From assembly GCA_028066245.1 (NCBI GenBank), contig JALCBR010000017.1, positions 1-55,216 of the forward strand: DNA of 55,216 bases, read 5' to 3'. This DNA is from Pirellulales bacterium (lineage in GTDB: Bacteria > Planctomycetota > Planctomycetia > Pirellulales > S012-138). This document shows, piece by piece, positions 43,501-50,928 of the stretch. The stretch's first letter is position 1. Every line of letters begins with the position of its first letter. The translations under genes were made by a program, and so were the position numbers. Under the pieces are notes generated by a model. It was given only the letters and a program-made list of their open reading frames with translations. It was not told the DNA's origin and did not search any database.

Positions 43501-44942
43501 CGATCCAGACAAACAATGGCGGCGCTGTCATCACGGATACGCAACAGATCATCCAAGGTGCCAGTAACACACCTGGTTTTGCCTTTGGCAATCCGACAAC
43601 ACCGCTCCCGAACTCGGGGAGTGACCTCGCGCTCAGCACTGCAGGTAACGTGGGCACCCAAGGACTGACGAGTTTCTCAGTGGGCCGGATCAACAATGAA
43701 CTTGGCTACGGCGGCTTGGTGCTGTCCGCCAGCAGCGAGAGCGTCAGCGTGTTAGTCCGGGCTCTGCAAGAAAGCCGTCGGTTGGACGTTATCAGCCGTC
43801 CGCAAATTCAGACATTGGATAACCAGCCAGCCTTCGTGCAAGTTGGCCAGCGCGTGCAACTGCCCACGGGATCAACGCTCGATCCGCAGACAGGTGTCAC
43901 AACGGTCCAAGTCGGGGCGGCGGAAAACGTGGGTATCATTCTCGGCGTCACGCCGCGAATCTCGATCGGCGACTTAACCACGCCAGCGGATGACCAGATC
44001 GTCATGCAAATCGACGTTGAGAAATCCGAAGTCGGGCCGGAGTCAGAGGGAACGCCACTTTCCATTAACGCACAGGGTGACGTGCTTCGCAGCCCTCGGA
44101 TCAATACGGTCACCGCCCAAACGACGCTCAGCGGTGTTGACGGGCAGACGATCGTTCTGGGCGGTTTGATTACGAAGTCGGAAACCAAAGTTCACCGGCG
44201 AGTGCCAGTGTTGGCTTCTGTGCCGGTGTTGGGGCACTTGTTCCGCTATGACCTCAAGTCCGTTCGTAAGACGGAACTGATGATCATCCTCACCCCGCGA
44301 ATCGTCCGCTCGGAGGAAGAAACGGAGTACTTGAAGCGTATGGAAACCGCACGGATGAGTTGGGTCTTATCAGATGTGACCAAAATCCATGGCGGCGATG
44401 GACTGTATTCGCGCTACGAACCGTGGGGCGATCCGAGTTGCGTGGTCTACCCCGATCTGAACCCCGATGGCTTTTTGTCGCCAGTGGAAGGTACGCAGGG
44501 CACTCCTGTCCCAATGAACAGACCTGACGGACAGCCTTTGCAACACCCCCCAGGCGGTGAACAGGCACCCGGCCCGCCGCAGGACGGCTTCCTGAACTTC
44601 CAGGGTGTTGACAGCGGAATTCAGCAAACGAGCTATTACCAGGGTGGACTCAACCCGCCCTGGCGTGGTGGCTACGATCAACAACAGCCGCCGATGCAGG
44701 GAATTCAACCAGGCAGGCAGGATATTCAGCGCAGCCCGAATCGCTACGCACCCGTGCAGTTTGATCGGCGTGATGATCCACGCTCTACTCGGCCAATGAA
44801 ACTGGGAGTCCGGCCGGGCGCGCGGCAGGATGTTCAGCGCACCCCGAATGGCTACATACCTGTGCAGTTCGATCCGCACAGCTATCCGCGATACGCTCCC
44901 ACGCCGTACTGGCGAACGGGTGCTCTGCGCGTCAACCGTTAG
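40599..44942 (+). CDS. very long secretin (GspD/PilQ-like) with many N-domains
   Basis: From ATG 40599 (GAGG 8 bases upstream) the product has 1447 residues; a TTG at 40566 with the stronger GGAGGGAGG 5 bases upstream would add 11. A signal peptide (1-22) precedes a Gln/Pro-rich stretch. At least six secretin N1-like modules follow (each ending like SNTLVVRASQRDLLEVEQLI). The secretin channel domain, about 1000-1265, shows VISRPQIQTLDNQPAFVQVG, TVTAQTTLSGVDGQTIVLGG and VPVLGHLF. A 150-residue Pro/Gln/Gly tail ends it. GspD usually has about 650 residues and three or four N-domains. It should form a large outer-membrane pore; no GspE/F-type genes are nearby. Confidence 0.93.
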   Translation: MLRQAIAATIVLCFVCATVKAQTGDESLRDYAVTHAPAQEAEAALQAMLAQLNVPGRVMADPERNRLMVQGGDNIHRFVEQYLLSQSAVGTNQREQHAAPAQQPSLPRAVNYPTVPQQSSHQRQPTLAPSQSQSHSGETSGLLTKTYDVAPEALEATVQHLKRHYAQAPSVRLASIAETATLIVVAPADMHGDIAGQIAQALTQPEEYRIVSQGLEPRQPEINTQQTQWDLRAPDQTPRYQQYAKEAQQFENNVKPNGVQPVPAGPRINQSHQYVPRDGQVMQATLGHLGIQTDQGLGLELKTPAPVIIGALRQGLGDQISQHPFEGDPAGAIFTIYLSEEYGSIRLDWNTRSNKVVVRGYPQMQERMARLLTTLDSQQALENGEIRFTSLRNANPKTVMQLVRAVQREQSGARPTANSNYMVGNLFYRRQPQGQPQPGSPQNQDGQVGQPNGQSLFQPAPLAGANPQRPVRAEVIEGIGIVLTGTEQDLEQLMALIDQIVAESELSEPLVESYLLRHVDSSSLADVVQDIYDTTYAVRRGPVTITPFVNPNSLLIIGQEGAVDQAKELIRRLDQRGSPGAQFRVFKLKNANAVNVQAAITQLYPTGQNPATLEPQVVVIADDRSNTLVVRASQRDLLEVEQLILELDVPEGEFDLELRIFPLRNSQALDLIEVLQQVIVGDADVGFGSGGQTPASIVIKQFDAQNRIVDEIRSGILSDVRITADPRANTLVVAAPAGAMDLIAQLIFELDAESGVVADIKVFPVINGDASALVEMLRTLFGQQATQGGGFGGQTVIASATAGIVPLRLSVDVRTNSIVAAGSPGDLQIVEAILANLDLDDIADRRTDVVRLKNVPAIDISNAITSILQTEADLLGDQVAFQALQQQVIVVPEAITNTLIVTSTDRYRDQILQIVETLDREPPMVMIQVLIAEVALNNTDEFGVELGLQDSLLFDRSLLGDLVTTTNTIQTNNGGAVITDTQQIIQGASNTPGFAFGNPTTPLPNSGSDLALSTAGNVGTQGLTSFSVGRINNELGYGGLVLSASSESVSVLVRALQESRRLDVISRPQIQTLDNQPAFVQVGQRVQLPTGSTLDPQTGVTTVQVGAAENVGIILGVTPRISIGDLTTPADDQIVMQIDVEKSEVGPESEGTPLSINAQGDVLRSPRINTVTAQTTLSGVDGQTIVLGGLITKSETKVHRRVPVLASVPVLGHLFRYDLKSVRKTELMIILTPRIVRSEEETEYLKRMETARMSWVLSDVTKIHGGDGLYSRYEPWGDPSCVVYPDLNPDGFLSPVEGTQGTPVPMNRPDGQPLQHPPGGEQAPGPPQDGFLNFQGVDSGIQQTSYYQGGLNPPWRGGYDQQQPPMQGIQPGRQDIQRSPNRYAPVQFDRRDDPRSTRPMKLGVRPGARQDVQRTPNGYIPVQFDPHSYPRYAPTPYWRTGALRVNR
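44717..44874 (+). repeat. two copies of a 36-residue coding repeat
   Basis: Within the secretin tail, 44717-44766 recurs at 44825-44874 with about 80 percent identity, offset 108 bases. The encoded segments read QDIQRSPNRYAPVQFD and QDVQRTPNGYIPVQFD. Confidence 0.75.
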
Positions 44943-45028
44943 TTCTTCTTCTTCGCGGCTTGCGCTCACGCAGAACTGACTGGGCGCGATCGTCCGACGA
45001 TGGATTTTTTCCAGCAAGGGAATGCAAG

Positions 45029-46357
45029 ATGCGCTGCAACACAAATAGCCAGACTCCGCGAACCACCACAGCGCGGCTACTGACTTGGTCACTGTGCGGT
45101 CTGTGGATGGCGACAGCATTGGGTTGCTCTTCCGGTTTCGATATGCGCAAGAACATTCCGTGGCCCGAGCTGGTGAACTTCGACGAACCCAAGACGCCAC
45201 TTAAGATGGTCGCAATGTGGCAGGAGACCGTGAAGCACCAGGAAGGAAAACCAGCCATTCGAGGATTCGGCGGGCGTGTGCTGTTCTATGCGTCCGACGA
45301 TACCAAACCCATCAAAGTCGATGGTGACTTCGATGTCTTTGCTTTCGTGGAAAGTGGAAACAAACAAGACGAACATAAGCCGGATCGCAAGTTTGTTTTC
45401 ACACGAGATAAGCTGGAATCTCACTACAGCAAGAACAAGCTGGGGCACACGTATAGCTTCTGGCTGCCGTGGGAACCTGTGGGCGGAGAGACGTTACAGA
45501 TCACATTGATCGCCCGATTCACGCCTGTAACCGGCGGTGGCACCGTCACAAGTGAGCAGAATCGATACTTGTTGCCTGGTTTGGACCCGTTTGAAGGGTC
45601 CCCTCCAGATACGAGCTACAATGAATTCCGCAATCAGACCGGTACAAGTCCAGATATCACTCAGATTGGCTATTTTGGGAATGACAGCATGAGGGGGCGG
45701 TCACACCCAATTTCACGCAACAGTCAGCCGCGAACTATCCAGATGCCGCGGCTCAATCCGGCATCGGAATTCGGCTATCGCATGTCACATCCAACCTCTG
45801 CCGGGCAAACCCAAGGTCAGAGCGCACATGTGACAGCTCCTGGCCAAAGGTTCGATTACTTACCACCTCAGCAAGCACATCAACAACTGGCAGAGTTAAG
45901 CAACATCGTGCAACCAAGGGACACGGGCGCGATGCAACAGATGCCACATTCTCGCCCGGAATACTCCAACGCTCCGGAAGAGAGCGCCGCGGCTCCGTCC
46001 TTAAGCGCGGCGTTTTCCAGGTTCAATCAAGACCGGTGGGCGCGATATGCTAACGCGGGAAACGCTGCCGGGAGAACGTTGGGACAAGTCCCTCAGGCAA
46101 ACCACCAGCCGACCCAGCTTCCGCAGAACCAGCAGCAGGTGGGACCTGATTCATTTGAGGAGTTTGGCCCTGTGTCCGGAGGTTGGACGACGTCGACGTT
46201 CCTGAATGATCCACGGCAGCCTCCGAGTCAATTACTTCCAGGCGGTTTTCAACCTCCCAGACTCCCGGCTCAAGCAAGGCCATTCTCTCGGCCAACTTTC
46301 GATCAGCAATGGTCGCCACCTTCCCTTCCAGGACAACTCGCGAGCCCACAATTCTAG
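45029..46357 (+). CDS. lipoprotein encoded after the secretin
   Basis: From ATG 45029 (AAGGGA 7 bases upstream) it has 442 residues with a lipoprotein signal ending at Cys33 (TALGCSSG). The conserved domain, about 34-200 (KNIPWPELVNFDEPKTPLKM, then VDGDFDVFAFVES and LGHTYSFWLPWEPVGGETLQ), is a beta-rich fold I do not know by name. The rest is Pro/Gln/Ser-rich. It starts 86 bases behind the secretin and is probably in the same transcript, so it may be a secretin pilot or accessory protein; pilotins are lipoproteins too. Its last 308 bases overlap the BON gene on the other strand. Confidence 0.78.
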   Translation: MRCNTNSQTPRTTTARLLTWSLCGLWMATALGCSSGFDMRKNIPWPELVNFDEPKTPLKMVAMWQETVKHQEGKPAIRGFGGRVLFYASDDTKPIKVDGDFDVFAFVESGNKQDEHKPDRKFVFTRDKLESHYSKNKLGHTYSFWLPWEPVGGETLQITLIARFTPVTGGGTVTSEQNRYLLPGLDPFEGSPPDTSYNEFRNQTGTSPDITQIGYFGNDSMRGRSHPISRNSQPRTIQMPRLNPASEFGYRMSHPTSAGQTQGQSAHVTAPGQRFDYLPPQQAHQQLAELSNIVQPRDTGAMQQMPHSRPEYSNAPEESAAAPSLSAAFSRFNQDRWARYANAGNAAGRTLGQVPQANHQPTQLPQNQQQVGPDSFEEFGPVSGGWTTSTFLNDPRQPPSQLLPGGFQPPRLPAQARPFSRPTFDQQWSPPSLPGQLASPQF

Positions 46358-46886
46358 TGGCGACTCCTGAACCATCGGCATTGATAAAACGAGCCGATTC
46401 AAACGGCCTGGCCAGGCGATCGGCAATTACCAGTGTGGGAATGCGGGGAGTTTGAAATCCCAACTGGTACCGGATGCGAAAAGCAGCCATTTCGTCGCCA
46501 CCGGTGTTCACATCCTGTGAATTCTGATTCAAGTTGTTCAGCTGTAGTTCCTGGAATTGTGTCCCCATAGCCGTTCCTAGGATATTGGCCATATCAGCGC
46601 TATCCGCCCCCACAAACTGCCCAGCGGCGGACTGGCGGGAAAAGCGCTCATCCCCAGTGATCGTCCCGGCAGCTGTGTCTGTCTGCGTAGCTCCGGCGAT
46701 TGTCCCGCCTGTTCCCAGGTTGGTTCTGGTTCCCGCGGCGGTCCCGGTTGCTCCGCCAACAGTTCGACTACTACCAAAAAGGCCCGAAGTTGTCGTCTGC
46801 GCAAGGGACTCAGAGACGCAGACGCCCGCAAGTGCCAGAACAGTTACGGCCACCGTAAGTTTTTGTCTGGTAAGAAGATATTGCAT
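46050..46886 (-). CDS. secreted BON-domain protein
   Basis: The 278-residue protein has a signal peptide (1-29, ESLAQ) and a Gly/Thr-rich low-complexity section (about 30-85). A BON-like domain at about 153-223 reads LVIADRLARPFESARFINAD, then VVLEGKVATIADRKLAERMA and VWEVENRLEV. BON domains bind phospholipid or other envelope partners and occur as secretin accessory domains. GAGG 8-9 bases upstream supports ATG 46886. The 3' part, including much of the BON domain, overlaps the plus-strand lipoprotein end, which is odd because both readings look real. Confidence 0.8.
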   Translation of the reverse strand: MQYLLTRQKLTVAVTVLALAGVCVSESLAQTTTSGLFGSSRTVGGATGTAAGTRTNLGTGGTIAGATQTDTAAGTITGDERFSRQSAAGQFVGADSADMANILGTAMGTQFQELQLNNLNQNSQDVNTGGDEMAAFRIRYQLGFQTPRIPTLVIADRLARPFESARFINADGSGVATRIVGSRVVLEGKVATIADRKLAERMALLEPGVWEVENRLEVIDSEAAVDHSGTSTSSNLRTQGQTPQMNQVPPAAGSAEAGSAGGLPEGLVPTFSRQRFPR

Positions 46887-47170
46887 TTGATCGCCTCGTC
46901 AGTCCAAGTTAAATTGGTCCCGCAATTCTAGCATCAATTTTTGCCGCAAGTCGACCGAAATTCCGAGGGGCCCAAACCCCGGCCTCAAGGTTGCTCGGGC
47001 GAGTTGATTGCGCATCGTCGACATTTGGGCGAAAGACCATAAAAATGGGCGCGCACTCTCACCCTTTGAAACCCCCCGTGGATGCCTTTGGTATCGCTTG
47101 GCAGGAGTCAAAACCCTTCACGAGAGCTGCATCACTCCATTCACTGGCCGCGCTGGCTTAGGAGATTACC
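46887..47170. other. divergent intergenic region
   Basis: 284 bases between the BON gene (minus) and the next plus-strand gene. Promoters are expected here; none was clear. GGAG at 47161-47164 serves the plus-strand GTG start. Confidence 0.4.
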
Positions 47171-48997
47171 GTGAATTACCGCTTTGGGAGCCGTTGGGTT
47201 TCAGCCGTGTGCTGTCTTGTCACACTGTCTACCGTCCCGAATCTTGCCCTGGCGGAAAAGGCGGACACGATCCGACTACTGCCGCAGAATACCTACGCCT
47301 ACGTCTCAATCGCTAACGCACCGGAGCTTGCGGACAAGTTCATGCAAACCGGGTTTGGGTTGATGTTGCAGGACGATGGTTTGCGGCCAGTTTTGCAGCA
47401 GTTGTTTGACGAATTGGAGAACGTCGCCAGTCCGCTAACGGATCAGATTGGATTGACGCTGGCTGACATGTCCATGATCCCACAAGGCGAAGTGACGCTC
47501 GCCGTTTTTGAACAAGGAACAGGACTAGAAGTCGGGTTTGCCGTCTTTGTTGAAGTTAATGAACAGATGCTGGCCGTTCAACAAATGCTCGATCGAGCTG
47601 ATGAGGAATTCACTCGCGGAGACCGCACGCAAGAGATCGAAGAGTTCGATGGCGTGGATATCATCTATTACGATATGCCAGGTAACGAAGATTTCGTCTA
47701 CTTCGAGCGGGATGGCATCCTTGTGATTTCAAATAGTCTGCCTGCCGCTCGTGAGTTCTTGAGTACCTGGGATACCGGTCGTAGCGATGGTTTCCATACC
47801 AACCGAACTTTCGCTACAGTTGTTGACCGTAGCCGAGGGCCGCGCGGCAAGAACCCCCAAGCCACATGGTTCGTCGATCCGATCTCGCTTATCAAGCGTG
47901 GAAGCGATGACAACTTCGTTTTCAATAATATCCTGGACTCGATCGGCCTTAACGGATTGAAGGGCGCTGGCGGCGGCATCTTATTCGCCACCGAAGACTA
48001 TGACACGTTCAGCCAAACGCACGTGATCATGGATCATCCGCGTCCAGGCGTATTGAACGTTCTGGCGTTCGAGGCCGGTGACGGGACTCCAGACCCTTGG
48101 ATTCCCGCAGATGTCAGTGCATACATGTCCGTCAACTTTAACGTTCAGGACGGGTTTTTTACTGTCGCGGATCTGGTCAACCGTTTTCAAGGTGAAGGTG
48201 CGCTGGAACTCCAAGCCGCAAATGCCTTTCGCCAACTCAACCTGGATTTTGAAAGCGATGTCCTGCCGGCGTTTGGGAATCGCTTCTCTTACAGTACTTG
48301 GATCCAAAAGCCTGTCACGATCAGTAGCCAAGGGCAGGTGCTAGGCGTGAAACTGACAGATGGCGATGCTTTCAAGCCAACGTTTGACAAAATCGTTGAA
48401 CGAATCATGGACAGCGCGAACTTGCAGGAGAAGACATTCGCTGGCAAGACGTACTATGCACTGGAGTTTGGGTTCCGACCGCAGGGTGGATTCCGGCAGT
48501 CTGACCAGGAACGAAATCCGTTTGGTGCAGAGGCGCCAACGCCTTGCTTTATGCTCCTCAATGACTATTTGTTGATTTCAGACCGAACCTTTGCTTTGGA
48601 GCAGGCAATTCGCGCTAGCCGAGGTGACGTCGCGACGCTTGACAGCGATGAGGTTTTCAAGCTGGTCATGGAAACCGTCCGCAGGGAGGCCGGCGGTGAG
48701 CCCGCGATGATTGGCTTCAGCCGTCCCGAAGAGGGATTGGGCTTGTTGTACAGCCTGGCAACCGATGACGGGACGCGAGATGCCCTGCGTGGATTTGCAG
48801 AAGACACGGAAGAATTAGCCGGTTTCAGCAAAGTGCTCGATGAGAACCCCCTGCCGCCATTTGACGAGTTAAAGAAGTATCTTGCGCCGACTGGTGGAAT
48901 TCTGGTTAGCGATGAAACCGGACTGCACTACACATCTCTTGGGCTCAGATCGAAAGCTGTGGAAGAAGCTCGAGAGAAGAGCGACGGCAGCCGCTGA
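47171..48997 (+). CDS. large secreted protein of unknown function
   Basis: The 608-residue protein begins with GTG at 47171, with GGAG 6 bases upstream. A signal peptide (1-28, NLALA) is followed by a long mixed alpha/beta domain: RLLPQNTYAYVSIANAPELA, VDIIYYDMPGNEDFVYFERD, then DPWIPADVSAYMSVNFN and LLNDYLLISDRTFALEQAIR. The layout resembles DUF3352-type proteins of planctomycetes, in which two similar halves each contain a 'not displayed as zero' beta-alpha pattern; the match is not certain. No catalytic motif is visible. It ends at a good terminator and is not clearly linked to the secretin genes. Confidence 0.75.
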   Translation: MNYRFGSRWVSAVCCLVTLSTVPNLALAEKADTIRLLPQNTYAYVSIANAPELADKFMQTGFGLMLQDDGLRPVLQQLFDELENVASPLTDQIGLTLADMSMIPQGEVTLAVFEQGTGLEVGFAVFVEVNEQMLAVQQMLDRADEEFTRGDRTQEIEEFDGVDIIYYDMPGNEDFVYFERDGILVISNSLPAAREFLSTWDTGRSDGFHTNRTFATVVDRSRGPRGKNPQATWFVDPISLIKRGSDDNFVFNNILDSIGLNGLKGAGGGILFATEDYDTFSQTHVIMDHPRPGVLNVLAFEAGDGTPDPWIPADVSAYMSVNFNVQDGFFTVADLVNRFQGEGALELQAANAFRQLNLDFESDVLPAFGNRFSYSTWIQKPVTISSQGQVLGVKLTDGDAFKPTFDKIVERIMDSANLQEKTFAGKTYYALEFGFRPQGGFRQSDQERNPFGAEAPTPCFMLLNDYLLISDRTFALEQAIRASRGDVATLDSDEVFKLVMETVRREAGGEPAMIGFSRPEEGLGLLYSLATDDGTRDALRGFAEDTEELAGFSKVLDENPLPPFDELKKYLAPTGGILVSDETGLHYTSLGLRSKAVEEAREKSDGSR

Positions 48998-49411
48998 TTC
49001 ATGCCAAGTTCATCAACGAAAAACTGATCGAGCCGCCCACATCGCATGTGTGAGCGGCTTTTTCGTTGCAGCTAAGACGTTTTTTCTCTTGTTGACGCTC
49101 TGTCGCTAACTTACCTCAAGCTAAGCTCCCCTACCGTCGCGCCAGTCTGGACAGCTCGCGGTTTGAGGAGCGTCAAATCAAGCTGTGACTATTGCAAACC
49201 ACGGTACATGCTCGCATCGAGCCAAATCCACGCGCCGCGCTGTCATCAGTGGCAAGACAATCACGGCCACCAAATTGGGGAGACAACAGTACAAAGCATG
49301 TGCCGCCGTTCATGCGCAAGCCCCAAACGGTGTGGCATCCCAATCGGACAAGCCTAACACGAGCTAAGGTTGAGGTGCAGACTGTTTGCGCTGACCTAGG
49401 GTGACGTGAGA
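48998..49411. other. intergenic with terminator
   Basis: Between convergent genes (414 bases). It contains the terminator at 49032-49064. The remainder has several short overlapping frames with no ribosome binding sites or family likeness. Confidence 0.45.
49032..49064 (+). terminator. rho-independent terminator
   Basis: AGCCGC (49032-49037) pairs with GCGGCT (49055-49060), and CACAT with ATGTG inside, separated by small bulges. Five T follow (49060-49064). It lies 35 bases after the large secreted protein gene. Confidence 0.75.
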
Positions 49412-50005
49412 TCACTTCGTCTGCGCCACGTCAGAGATCACTTCGTCAATCAGCCCGTACTCCATCGCTTCTTCAGGCGTCATGAACTTGTCGCGTTCCG
49501 TGTCCGCTTCGATCTCTTCCAGGCTTCGCCCGGTGTGGTTCAGCAAGATCGTATTCATCTTGGCTTTGATCTTGCGGAGTTCCTGCACGTGAATATCAAT
49601 CTCCGCCGCGGTTCCCTCCATGCCTGCCAACGGCTGATGGATCATGATCCGCGAGTTGGGCAAAGCACGACGCTTACCTTTCGCGCCGGCGGTCAGCAGG
49701 ATTGCGCCCATGGATGCGCATTGACCGATGCAGTACGTCGCCACATCGCAAGAGATAAACTGCATGGTGTCGTAGATGGCCATTCCGGACGTAATGCTCC
49801 CGCCAGGCGAATTAATATACAAATGCACGTCCTGATCCGGCGATTCCGACTGCAGAAACAGCAACTGCGCCACGACGCTGTTGGCGACTTCGTCATTGAT
49901 GCCGGTCCCCAAAAAGACAATTCGATCGACCAGCAACCGGCTGTAGATATCATACAGCCGCTCGTCCCGTCCGCTGCGGTCAATGACATAGGGAATCAAA
50001 GGCAT
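49412..50005 (-). CDS. clpP: ATP-dependent Clp protease proteolytic subunit (first copy)
   Basis: ClpP forms the two-ring serine protease chamber fed by ClpX or ClpA/C. The 197-residue protein has Ser98 (GQCASMGA), His123 (MIHQPLAG) and Asp172 (TERDKFM) as catalytic triad, and [27 protein letters not shown] 5 bases upstream supports ATG 50005. It is the last of tig-clpP-clpP, a common order in which the ATPase clpX often follows; here it does not in this window. Confidence 0.97.
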   Translation of the reverse strand: MPLIPYVIDRSGRDERLYDIYSRLLVDRIVFLGTGINDEVANSVVAQLLFLQSESPDQDVHLYINSPGGSITSGMAIYDTMQFISCDVATYCIGQCASMGAILLTAGAKGKRRALPNSRIMIHQPLAGMEGTAAEIDIHVQELRKIKAKMNTILLNHTGRSLEEIEADTERDKFMTPEEAMEYGLIDEVISDVAQTK

Positions 50006-50132
50006 GGGTCTCTCCCAGTGAATGTCCGTTGTTTCGCTTGTGGCAAACGCGAGCGAGGCGATGAAGAGATTCCGTCAACGACACGCAACTACTCGGAGCT
50101 GAACCGAAGGCAGTATGAAAGTGCCGGTCAGC

Positions 50133-50741
50133 TCAGTCTTTCTTGTCGTCGTCAGTACTCTTCTTGAGGATGTCATCGACGAGTCCATACTCCTTGGCTT
50201 CGGCGGCCGTCATATAGAAGTCGCGGTCGGTATCTTTGGAGATTCTCTCGATGGGTTGGCCGGTGTGTTCGGCCAGGATTTTGTCCAACCGTCCCCGTTC
50301 GGCAATGATCTCTTTCGCTTGGATTTCAATGTCCGTGACCTGGCCGCCGACCTGCCCGTATGGCTGATGAATCATCACTTTGGCGTGCGGCAAAGCGAAG
50401 CGTTTTTCCTTGGCTCCACCAGCGAGCAAGACTGCGGCACCGCTGGCAGCCATCCCAACACAATAGGTCGCAACAGGGCAAGCGAGGATCTGCATGGTGT
50501 CATAGATCGCCAACGTTGCCGTTACGCTTCCGCCAGGGGAGTTGATGTAAAAATGTACTTCCTTGCGGCGGTTTTCGCTTTGCAAATACAACAGCTTCAT
50601 CACCAATTCGTTGGCATTGCCATCGTGAATGGGACCTTGCAGAAAGATTGTCCGATTCTCCAACAACAAATCGCCCAGCGTCAGCGAACGCTGTCGCTGA
50701 TACTCACGATAATTGAGTTGCGGGTCAATTGGCGCGTTCAT
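50133..50741 (-). CDS. clpP: ATP-dependent Clp protease proteolytic subunit (second copy)
   Basis: This 202-residue ClpP has Ser100 (GMAASGAAVLL), His125 (MIHQPYGQ) and Asp174 (TDRDFYM), all intact. The N-terminus carries QRQRSLTLGDLLLENRTIFL, longer than in the first copy. ATG 50741 is used because GGAG lies 6 bases upstream; an ATG at 50747 abuts that GGAG and a GTG at 50873 gives a non-ClpP extension of 44 residues. The two copies share about half their residues by eye, so they may form mixed rings, as in other bacteria with two clpP genes. It lies 127 bases ahead of the first copy. Confidence 0.95.
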   Translation of the reverse strand: MNAPIDPQLNYREYQRQRSLTLGDLLLENRTIFLQGPIHDGNANELVMKLLYLQSENRRKEVHFYINSPGGSVTATLAIYDTMQILACPVATYCVGMAASGAAVLLAGGAKEKRFALPHAKVMIHQPYGQVGGQVTDIEIQAKEIIAERGRLDKILAEHTGQPIERISKDTDRDFYMTAAEAKEYGLVDDILKKSTDDDKKD

Positions 50742-50928
50742 GGGCATCTCCGAAAATCCCGCCGGTAAGGCACGTTCAAAGGAATCGTACGCGTGGCCTT
50801 GAAAGCATCCTTCGCTAACTGCTGATTCTGTTGCGTCACTCGATTGCATAGCCGCTAGGGCATCCTTCACCACAGGTTCGCAAAAGACAAGTCCTCAGAC
50901 GAACGTGAATGAGTACCATGCCGAGAGA

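Noticed and set aside
42710-43696. Minus-strand frame of 328 codons within the secretin
   Set aside because: Ser/Arg-rich shadow of the secretin coding strand without start signals.
40599-46357. A complete type II secretion operon
   Set aside because: Only the secretin and accessory-type proteins are present; no GspE, GspF or pseudopilin genes.
49163-49404. Several short overlapping frames after the terminator
   Set aside because: Mutually overlapping, no ribosome binding sites and no likeness to known proteins.
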